Assembly: GCA_030065935.1 (NCBI GenBank)
Contig: JASJCP010000027.1
Span: forward strand, 1 to 62,949
Reading direction: 5' to 3'
Origin: Xenococcaceae cyanobacterium MO_167.B27
Lineage (GTDB): Bacteria > Cyanobacteriota > Cyanobacteriia > Cyanobacteriales > Xenococcaceae
Length of the DNA: 62,949 bases
The translations under genes were made by a program, and so were the position numbers. This document shows positions 57,237 to 62,949 of this stretch, in pieces. The notes beneath the pieces are model-generated. The model ran no database searches. It had not been told where the DNA came from and was given only the letters and a program-made list of their open reading frames with translations. The stretch's first letter is position 1. Each line of letters starts with the position of its first letter.

Positions 57237-57458
57237 CAATATTAATTTGAGGGGTAAATCTTGATAAATATTCCCCCTCTGCTTGTTTCAACCCATCAAT
57301 TAAAAGTTGACAGACCAGTAGTGCGAGCGTCTCCCTCACCACCAAGATGTCTACACTAAATCTCTCATTTAATTTAGTATTACTGTAAGATAAAAAGTTG
57401 ACTTTCGTGAGATATCTACTAAATAGTTTAGAGAGCGCAATTATTAGGGTTTGTTCCT

Positions 57459-58580
57459 ATGATTCCAATTATTTCTAGTTATGATTTGCTGCAACTTGCA
57501 TCGGGAGATATGTTATGTCTTCAGGTATATAAATTTATTGGTAATCAACCAGGAAAAAAAGTTTATATTCAGTCGAATCTTCATGGCGCAGAAATTGTCG
57601 GGAATGGAGTTATTCAACAGTTAATTGATTTTCTTTCATCCCTAGATTCTAGTGCAATTCAGGGGGAAATTTGGTTAGTTCCTGTCTGTAATCCTTTGGG
57701 TACAAGTCAGAGGAGTCATGTATTTTCTACTGGTCGGTTTAATAGTTATGATGGCAAAAATTGGAATCGTATTTTTTGGGACTATGAAAAAAAATGTCAG
57801 TATTTAACAGAGTTTGCCCAGTCTCAAATAAATAATGATCCAGAGGTTATTAAGAAGAATTATCGAGCAAAGATTCAATCTGCGTGGGAAGAAGAATTAG
57901 TAAAATTACAGCAGCCTAAAAGTGGCACAGTTAGCAAACAATATCGAGCTAAATTACAGTCTTTGTGTTTGGATGCAGATTATGTAATTGATATTCATAG
58001 CTCTACTAATCAGGGGCTAGATTTTTTGTTTTGTTTTGGCACAAGAGAAGAATCCGCCCAATATTTTTTAATGGAATATGGCGTTTTAATGACAGAATAT
58101 GACGGAGATGCTTTTGATGAGGCTTTTTTAAAACCCTGGTTAGCATTAGAAAGAGAACTGAATAAATTAGGAAAAAAAATTCTATTTGATTTAGAATCTT
58201 GGACTGTAGAATTAGGTTCGGGTATGACTATGAATTCCACATCAATTGTCAAGGGAGTACGAGGAATTAAAAACTATTTATCTTATAAAAAAATCTTAAA
58301 TACTGGGTCTAGATTAGAGAGTAAACCTATTAAATTAGTTAAGAGAAATACCGTTAATAGCTATTACGCGCCTCGCGGTGGGATGATTCAAAATAGACTA
58401 CCTTTGAAAACAGCAGTAAGACAAGGCGATCGCCTTTATCAACTGTTGAGTTTTAATAAGAAAAAACAATTACCTGAAGTGATTGATATTCACGCAGAAA
58501 CAGATGGCATAGTATTTGATAGATCTATTAACCAATGTGTTAACCAAGGGGAATATGTTTTAGATATTTTAGCAATATAA
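57459..58580 (+). CDS. Succinylglutamate desuccinylase/aspartoacylase-family zinc hydrolase
   Basis: The 373-residue M14-like protein has the zinc-binding SNLHGAE (His42, Glu45) and a second ligand in VIDIHSS (about 181-187). It also has the VCNPLGTSQRSH substrate loop, an ESWTVELG segment with the probable catalytic Glu, and a C-terminal beta-barrel ending DGIVFDRSINQ. Family members deacylate N-acylated amino acids. The exact substrate is unknown, though such an activity is notable in a genome segment that also encodes N-acyl amino acid synthase-like genes. It precedes era by 14 bases, so the two may be co-transcribed. Confidence 0.85.
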   Translation: MIPIISSYDLLQLASGDMLCLQVYKFIGNQPGKKVYIQSNLHGAEIVGNGVIQQLIDFLSSLDSSAIQGEIWLVPVCNPLGTSQRSHVFSTGRFNSYDGKNWNRIFWDYEKKCQYLTEFAQSQINNDPEVIKKNYRAKIQSAWEEELVKLQQPKSGTVSKQYRAKLQSLCLDADYVIDIHSSTNQGLDFLFCFGTREESAQYFLMEYGVLMTEYDGDAFDEAFLKPWLALERELNKLGKKILFDLESWTVELGSGMTMNSTSIVKGVRGIKNYLSYKKILNTGSRLESKPIKLVKRNTVNSYYAPRGGMIQNRLPLKTAVRQGDRLYQLLSFNKKKQLPEVIDIHAETDGIVFDRSINQCVNQGEYVLDILAI

Positions 58581-58594
58581 ATTATTTAGTTACA

Positions 58595-59524
58595 ATGACT
58601 GAAACTCAATTTACTATACCTATTGCACCAGATAATTTTAAATCTGGTTTTGTAGGAATTATTGGCAGACCCAATGTGGGTAAATCCACTTTAATGAATC
58701 AATTAGTAGGGGAAAAAGTAGCCATAACTTCTCCTGTTGCCCAAACTACTCGTAACCGTCTTCAAGGAATATTAACTACTCCCGAATTTCAGATTATTTT
58801 TGTTGATACTCCTGGGATTCATAAACCACATCATGAATTAGGTAGAGTCTTAGTTAAGAATGCTAAATTAGCCATTAATTCTGTAGATTTAATCTTATTT
58901 GTAGTTGATAGTTCCACTTTTTCAGGAGGAGGCGATCGCTTTATTATTGAGCTTTTAAAAGATAGTAAAACTCCTGTAATTTTAGGACTCAATAAAATTG
59001 ATTTACAACCTGAAAATTATCAAGAAATTGATGATAGTTATTTAGAGTTAATTGATCAGACAAATTGGTCAGTAGTAAAATTTTCTGCAACCACAGGAGA
59101 AGGGACAGAAACTCTACAGAAGATTTTAGCTGAAAACTTAGAAACAGGTCCTTATTATTATCCCCCTGATTTGGTAACAGACCAGCCAGAAAGATTTATT
59201 ATGGCGGAATTAATTAGAGAGCAAATTTTATTACACACTCGTCAAGAAATCCCCCATTCTGTGGCTATTTCTATTGAAAAAATTGAAGAAACTCCTAAGA
59301 TAACTAAGGTTTTTGCAGCAGTTAATGTTGAGAGAAAATCCCAAAAAGGAATTATTATAGGCAATAAAGGTAGTATGCTAAAGCAAATAGGCTCGGAAGC
59401 ACGTCAACAAATTCAAAAACTAATTGCAGGTAAAGTTTATTTAGAATTATTTGTGAAAGTAGAACCGAAATGGCGACAATCAAGATTACGTTTAGCAGAA
59501 TTTGGCTATCGTGTAGAGGAATAA
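58595..59524 (+). CDS. era: GTPase Era
   Basis: The 309-residue GTPase binds 16S rRNA and supports 30S maturation. It has G1 GRPNVGKST, G3 DTPGIH, G4 NKID, and the C-terminal KH domain with GIIIGNKGSMLKQIG. The start is ATG 58595, 14 bases after the aspartoacylase-like gene. Confidence 0.98.
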   Translation: MTETQFTIPIAPDNFKSGFVGIIGRPNVGKSTLMNQLVGEKVAITSPVAQTTRNRLQGILTTPEFQIIFVDTPGIHKPHHELGRVLVKNAKLAINSVDLILFVVDSSTFSGGGDRFIIELLKDSKTPVILGLNKIDLQPENYQEIDDSYLELIDQTNWSVVKFSATTGEGTETLQKILAENLETGPYYYPPDLVTDQPERFIMAELIREQILLHTRQEIPHSVAISIEKIEETPKITKVFAAVNVERKSQKGIIIGNKGSMLKQIGSEARQQIQKLIAGKVYLELFVKVEPKWRQSRLRLAEFGYRVEE

Positions 59525-59595
59525 GTAATTGGGGAATGGGGATTGGGGATTGGGGAATTGGGGAGAGTCGGGGACTGGGGGAGGTGGTGGTTGAT

Positions 59596-59623
59596 GATAA
59601 CTGATAACTGATAACTGATAACT
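59596..59623. repeat. Heptanucleotide repeat GATAACT, four copies
   Basis: Four exact head-to-tail GATAACT units in the spacer after era, next to G-rich GGGGAATGGGGATTGGGG low-complexity sequence (59529-59570). Confidence 0.85.
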
Positions 59624-59728
59624 TCTGAGTCCTTCATCCTTCATCTTTCATGTTTTGCCAGAGGTTTTTTATGGAACAATTGTCAATAATTGGTACTATT
59701 TTTGATGTCAGACTCTTCTGTAAACACA

Positions 59729-59749
59729 CCCCAGCCTGAAGGCATGGGG
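59729..59749. repeat. Right-end hairpin of the tnpB element
   Basis: CCCCA-GCCT-GA-AGGC-A-TGGGG is a hairpin with one unpaired base, the form recognised by IS200/IS605 transposases. It lies nine bases past the tnpB stop, and the core is shared with the insert in the ribosomal operon at 43692-43714. Confidence 0.75.
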
Positions 59750-59757
59750 CTTTATCC

Positions 59758-60912
59758 CTAAGCGTAGTTCATCGGAAAAAGACTCAGCTGTCCTTCCAAT
59801 TGACAAACAATACCTGAGATTTCGGGATGGTTTACATACACCCCCGAAAGCTGGGAAATTACAAAAGATGCATTCACGTCTGCATTATGCGACCAACTAC
59901 AATTACCACATTTGAATCGTTCACCACTCCGATAAGATTTTCCTTTTTCGGGATGAACGTGGTGGCACACAGCGCAGGTTTGCGAAGTATATGCTGGCGG
60001 AACAAAAACCACCTCAACTCCAGCTATTGCAGCTTTGTAGATAACGTATTGCCTCAACTGGTAAAATGCCCAGTTGTTAGTTTTACGCCGTTCTTTTCGG
60101 CTACGAGGCTTTTTGTTAAGAGACTGCCTTATTCCCTTCAAATCCTCAAATGCCAATGCAGAATTAGTATTTTTAGCTTCAGTTACAAGCTCTTTAGCTA
60201 TATTGTGGTTCAACCACGATTGAAACCGACGTTCTCTACCAGAGAGCCTTCTAAGAAGTCTTTTAGAACTCTTAGTGCGTTTGCTTTGAACGTTAGCTCT
60301 GACTCGACTATACCTATCTCTAGTTTGATTAAGTTTGTCACCATTCCAAGTTTTTTCGGTAGAGGTAGCAGCAATGCTACGTCGTCCGAGGTCAACTCCT
60401 ATGGTTCTGGGAGTATGAGATGGTGGTTGAGTAGGAATATTGACTGCTATCTGAATGTAGTAATCTCCATTCTTTCGCTTAACCAAAGTGGCGGACGTAG
60501 GAATATGACCTTTAAGCAATCCTCTTTGATAGTTACCAATAGAAAGGTTGAACTTTTTTCTCCCACTAATCAAAGTGACTCCTACTATTTGATTTTCTTC
60601 TTCATATTTAAAAGTACGAGCATCAAGAGAAATACTTGTAGGACGAAATTGTTTGATTCTGTAGGTAGCTTTCAGATTGCCAACAACCCTACGAATAGCT
60701 TGACAGACATGGTTTGCTTTCAAGCCAGTAGCACCTCTAACATCTTTATATATCAAGTGGTGCAACTTGGTTGTGTTGGTTACATTTTCCATCAACGCAG
60801 TATCGAGTATGTGATTACAAGCATCCGCAAACTTCTCCAGAGTCTTATCTATTTCTGGAGCGATATTTGGCGGAACTTCAAGCTTGCAAGATACTGTTAT
60901 AGTCTGAGTCAT
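59758..60912 (-). CDS. tnpB: TnpB RNA-guided nuclease, stand-alone element
   Basis: The 384-residue protein has all canonical features: RuvC Asp174 (IGVDLGRRSIA), Glu256 (AFEDLKG), and Asp345 with the expected Asn347 (HNADVNASF). The zinc finger is Cys313, Cys316, Cys335 and Cys338 (CAVC, CGNC), with a basic bridge (RKERRKTNN). I start at the ATG at 60912 (MTQTITVSCKLE); 16 upstream in-frame residues look non-coding. It belongs to a different TnpB branch from the two others. No tnpA is adjacent, so it depends on TnpA in trans or is retained for nuclease activity. A clean right-end hairpin follows it. Confidence 0.92.
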   Translation of the reverse strand: MTQTITVSCKLEVPPNIAPEIDKTLEKFADACNHILDTALMENVTNTTKLHHLIYKDVRGATGLKANHVCQAIRRVVGNLKATYRIKQFRPTSISLDARTFKYEEENQIVGVTLISGRKKFNLSIGNYQRGLLKGHIPTSATLVKRKNGDYYIQIAVNIPTQPPSHTPRTIGVDLGRRSIAATSTEKTWNGDKLNQTRDRYSRVRANVQSKRTKSSKRLLRRLSGRERRFQSWLNHNIAKELVTEAKNTNSALAFEDLKGIRQSLNKKPRSRKERRKTNNWAFYQLRQYVIYKAAIAGVEVVFVPPAYTSQTCAVCHHVHPEKGKSYRSGERFKCGNCSWSHNADVNASFVISQLSGVYVNHPEISGIVCQLEGQLSLFPMNYA

Positions 60913-60960
60913 AACTAGATTATAACTCATCCAGTTACATTTGTATATTGCAAATCTCAA

Positions 60961-61045
60961 CCCGCTTTGAGTGGCGGGAAGGGGGCTTCAATAGACCTTG
61001 AATATGTTGCTCAGTCAAACAACCTCTGTTTTCAAGCCCCCTCCC
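60961..61045. repeat. Overlapping inverted repeats between tnpB and moaD
   Basis: CCCGC (60961-60965) can pair with GCGGG (60974-60978). AGGGGGCTT (60980-60988) pairs perfectly with AAGCCCCCT (61034-61042) across a 45-base loop, extended by GGG/CCC. The GGG at 60976-60978 can join only one fold at a time. This is probably the left end of the tnpB element, but it could also form the 5' leader of moaD. Confidence 0.5.
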
Positions 61046-61101
61046 GGCGATTTGCAACATTCCTCTCCTCCCTAAAGTAAGGAGTCTCTCGGAGATTTAA
61101 G

Positions 61102-61347
61102 ATGACTGTAATTATAAAATTATTTGCTGCTTATCAGGAAGCTTATAACTTACCTGAACTAGAGTTGGATTTTCCGTCTCGAACTACTGTAGGTGAAGTA
61201 TTAGATTATGTATTAGCGCAACAACCACAACTAGAAAAGTGGCGCGATGTTACTCGTTTTGGTGTCAACTTAGAATTTGTGGAAGCTGATACCATACTCA
61301 ATGATGGTGATGAAATAGTTTTTATCCCTCCTGTTAGTGGTGGATAA
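61102..61347 (+). CDS. moaD: MoaD/ThiS-family sulfur carrier protein
   Basis: The 81-residue beta-grasp protein ends in the diagnostic GG (FIPPVSGG), which is adenylated and thiocarboxylated to donate sulfur, in MoaD to the molybdopterin synthase. KLFAAYQEAYNLPELELDF and TVGEVLDYVL fit MoaD better than ThiS. A GGAG lies eight bases upstream. No other molybdopterin gene is in the window. Confidence 0.85.
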   Translation: MTVIIKLFAAYQEAYNLPELELDFPSRTTVGEVLDYVLAQQPQLEKWRDVTRFGVNLEFVEADTILNDGDEIVFIPPVSGG

Positions 61348-61482
61348 TAATACCATTTTTATTTAAGTTTGCGTGACTATGATTGACGCGGAGACAGGGA
61401 GACAAACCAGACACGGAGATCGATGTGTAGCAGTAATTTTTGGAATTGGTATAAGTCTCTCGATAATATATGAGAATTGGTA

Positions 61483-61570
61483 TTATATCTTGCACCATCT
61501 GCGATAAATCACCAAGAAATAAATTTCTTGGTTAATATTATCAAGTCCTCTCAAGAGGACTATTATCTAG
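61483..61570. repeat. Twin-hairpin dispersed element, copy 2
   Basis: CCAAGAAAT-AA-ATTTCTTGG (61512-61531) and AGTCCTCT-CA-AGAGGACT (61544-61561) repeat the architecture of 25791-25839. One base pair differs in each stem and both partners change, so pairing is kept. ATATCTTGCACC (61485-61496) precedes it. The same word ends copy 1 in inverse form. The other parts of the 61348-61738 spacer are AT-rich with a CTGACCCCTGACCCCTGACC repeat (about 61659-61681). Confidence 0.75.
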
Positions 61571-61738
61571 TTTTTATAACAAAGAGCTATTTTTTTTATA
61601 TCAAGTCCGTTTAATTAGTTAGAAAAAAACTTATGAGCGCAATTAATTAATGTTAAACTTTCTGACCCCTGACCCCTGACCTTGTTTCTAACCTAAAATG
61701 TAACTATAAAGAGCGGACTTCATATTATCTGTGTAAAG

Positions 61739-62476
61739 TCACAACTGTGATTTAATATATTCTCGACGCATCATCGCAATAGCATCAATAGAGATACCTT
61801 TAGGACAAACTGCTTCACATTCTCCGTGGTTGGAACAGTCGCCAAAGCCTTCTTGCGCCATTTGTTCAGTCATTCTATTGACTCGTAACTTTCTTTCAGG
61901 ATCTCCTTGAGGAAGCAACGCCAAATGAGATATCTTAGCAGCAGTAAATAGAGAAGCAGAAGCGTTAGGACAAGCTGCAACACAAGCACCACAACTGATA
62001 CAAGCAGCATAATCAAAAGCGCGATCGCTCTCTGCTTTTGGTATAGGTAAAGAGTTAGCATCGGGTGGTGCCCCTGTATTTACTGAAACATAACCCCCTG
62101 CAATCATAATTCTGTCTAGAGAAGAGCGGTCTACTACTAAATCTTTAATTACAGGAAAGGCTTTAGCACGCCACGGCTCAACTATAATAGTTTCTCCATC
62201 TTTGAAAGAGCGTAGATGTAGCTGACAAGCAGCAGTGAGTTTTTGCTTTCCATGAGCAATACCATTAATTACCATCCCACAAGAGCCACATATTCCCTCT
62301 CTACAGTCATTATCAAACTCTACAGGTTGTTGATTGTTTTTAATCAGTTGTTCGTTTAGTACATCCAGCATTTCTAGAAAGGACATTTCAGGATCTACGT
62401 TGGATAGGGTATATTGGACAAATTTTCCTGTAGCTTCTCGGTTGTGTTGTCGCCAAATTTTGAGATGAAGTTTCAT
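61739..62476 (-). CDS. sdhB: Succinate dehydrogenase/fumarate reductase iron-sulfur subunit
   Basis: The 245-residue subunit passes electrons between the flavoprotein and the quinone site. It has the [2Fe-2S] motif [10 protein letters not shown] with the fourth Cys in LTAC, and two cubane motifs: [15 protein letters not shown] and [25 protein letters not shown] resembles the type found with single-anchor (type B) enzymes rather than the E. coli SdhB. The flavoprotein and anchor genes are not in the window. Stand-alone, as is common in cyanobacteria. Confidence 0.93.
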   Translation of the reverse strand: MKLHLKIWRQHNREATGKFVQYTLSNVDPEMSFLEMLDVLNEQLIKNNQQPVEFDNDCREGICGSCGMVINGIAHGKQKLTAACQLHLRSFKDGETIIVEPWRAKAFPVIKDLVVDRSSLDRIMIAGGYVSVNTGAPPDANSLPIPKAESDRAFDYAACISCGACVAACPNASASLFTAAKISHLALLPQGDPERKLRVNRMTEQMAQEGFGDCSNHGECEAVCPKGISIDAIAMMRREYIKSQL

Positions 62477-62875
62477 AAATAGTTAGGTGATGGGAGCAGA
62501 TATTGTTGAATCTGCTTACATTGTAAAGTCCGTAATATCTACCTTGCGACTTGTTTAATACAAAATCCCAAAATGTTGGCAATAGGTTACAGATTGGTAG
62601 GTAGGATTAAATAATAGTGCAACCCAATAATTATTTGTAGATGTTGGGTTGAGGGACGAAACCCAACCTACTAGCAAGTCTAGATTCATTTGTTGGATAG
62701 TGTGAGGGTCTCGCTCGCAATTAATATTATCTTTTATCAAATTTGAACCCAGAATTTTAGCTTAGACGTGCTACTACTCAATACGACACTTACTAAAATT
62801 AAATCAAATTATACCAATTTCACTAACTTCAGCTACACTTGTAGAAGTAGTTACTTATAGCGATCGCCAATAAAT
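62477..62875. repeat. Spacer with a REP-like hairpin
   Basis: GTTGGGTT (62643-62650) pairs with AACCCAAC (62660-62667), and another ACCCAA word lies at 62611-62616. This GTTGGGTT/AACCCAAC unit is a common cyanobacterial dispersed repeat. The spacer contains no credible gene. Confidence 0.6.
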
Positions 62876-62949
62876 ATGTCAGGGGTAGTAAAAATTGAAA
62901 TAACTGAATCGGCAGAAACTCTTAAACAACTTTTACAAAATGCTTCTAC
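62876..62949 (+). CDS. N-terminal fragment of an IS630-like transposase or HTH protein (runs off the window)
   Basis: The open frame starting at ATG 62876 reads MSGVVKIEITESAETLKQLL, then QNAS, to the window edge. This resembles the N-terminus of cyanobacterial IS630-family helix-turn-helix proteins (xxKIEITESAETLK). Only 24 full codons are present, so the call is tentative. Confidence 0.5.
   Translation, partial: MSGVVKIEITESAETLKQLLQNAS

Noticed and set aside
57142-57345. 67-codon minus-strand frame after prfA
   Set aside because: It is built on a long hairpin and has no recognisable domain. It is more likely an element end.
59827-60918. Long plus-strand open frame opposite tnpB
   Set aside because: It is the antisense shadow of a clear tnpB with intact catalytic motifs, and its product shows no recognisable domain.
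60961-61101. Molybdenum-cofactor riboswitch before moaD
   Set aside because: The inverted repeats do not match the known Moco motif as I recall it, and the sequence is adjacent to a tnpB element end.

Overview
The window is a chromosomal segment of a cyanobacterium. The sequence shows this directly: the cytochrome b6f genes petC-petA, a Psb35-like photosystem II assembly protein, many HIP1 palindromes (GCGATCGC), heptanucleotide tandem repeats, and the cyanobacterial ribosomal-protein order without rpmD or rpsN. The low G+C, long intergenic spacers, many small dispersed repeats and PEP-CTERM proteins fit a unicellular or baeocystous lineage (Pleurocapsa/Stanieria-like). That placement is a guess.

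Layout. 0.2-11 kb holds housekeeping and membrane genes: glyQ, a DUF4079 protein, comEC, ftsH, a cohesin-like protein, a small membrane protein, psb35, an ABC-2 ATPase and a glycosyltransferase. 11.5-24.4 kb is the most unusual part. It contains two GNAT/LuxI-fold N-acyltransferases (one of the PEP-CTERM/exosortase-associated long-chain N-acyl amino acid synthase type), two paralogous vanillyl-alcohol-oxidase-type flavoproteins, an RND exporter, a membrane-tethered PhyH-type Fe(II)/2-oxoglutarate oxygenase, an OmpR/histidine kinase pair and a PEP-CTERM SGNH hydrolase. I read this as a possible pathway that makes, oxidises and exports an N-acylated (perhaps aromatic) amino acid. 24.5-39.2 kb carries two more PEP-CTERM proteins, petCA, DUF3067, hisIE, a methyltransferase, a DEDD exonuclease, a DHH-CBS-nucleotidyltransferase fusion, and mobile DNA: a complete IS200/IS605 element, a lone tnpB and an IS607 remnant.

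39.7-57.1 kb is the ribosomal-protein supercluster: rplC-rplD-rplW-rplB-rpsS-rplV-rpsC, then an insert of about 0.5 kb, then rplP-rpmC-rpsQ-rplN-rplX-rplE-rpsH-rplF-rplR-rpsE-rplO-secY-adk-infA-rpmJ-rpsM-rpsK-rpoA-rplQ-truA-rplM-rpsI-rpmE-prfA. A near-perfect sigma-70 promoter lies before rpmJ, and a long leader precedes rplC. The insert between rpsC and rplP ends in an IS605-type hairpin but has no transposase gene. 57.4-62.9 kb has an aspartoacylase-family gene, era, a third tnpB, a moaD-like gene, sdhB/frdB and the start of an IS630-like ORF cut by the window end.

Non-coding structure includes a dispersed twin-hairpin element with two copies (25.8 and 61.5 kb) that differ by compensatory changes, five heptamer-repeat tracts, several terminators, and inverted repeats in the promoter regions of the 11-24 kb cluster. 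No tRNA, rRNA or CRISPR array was seen.
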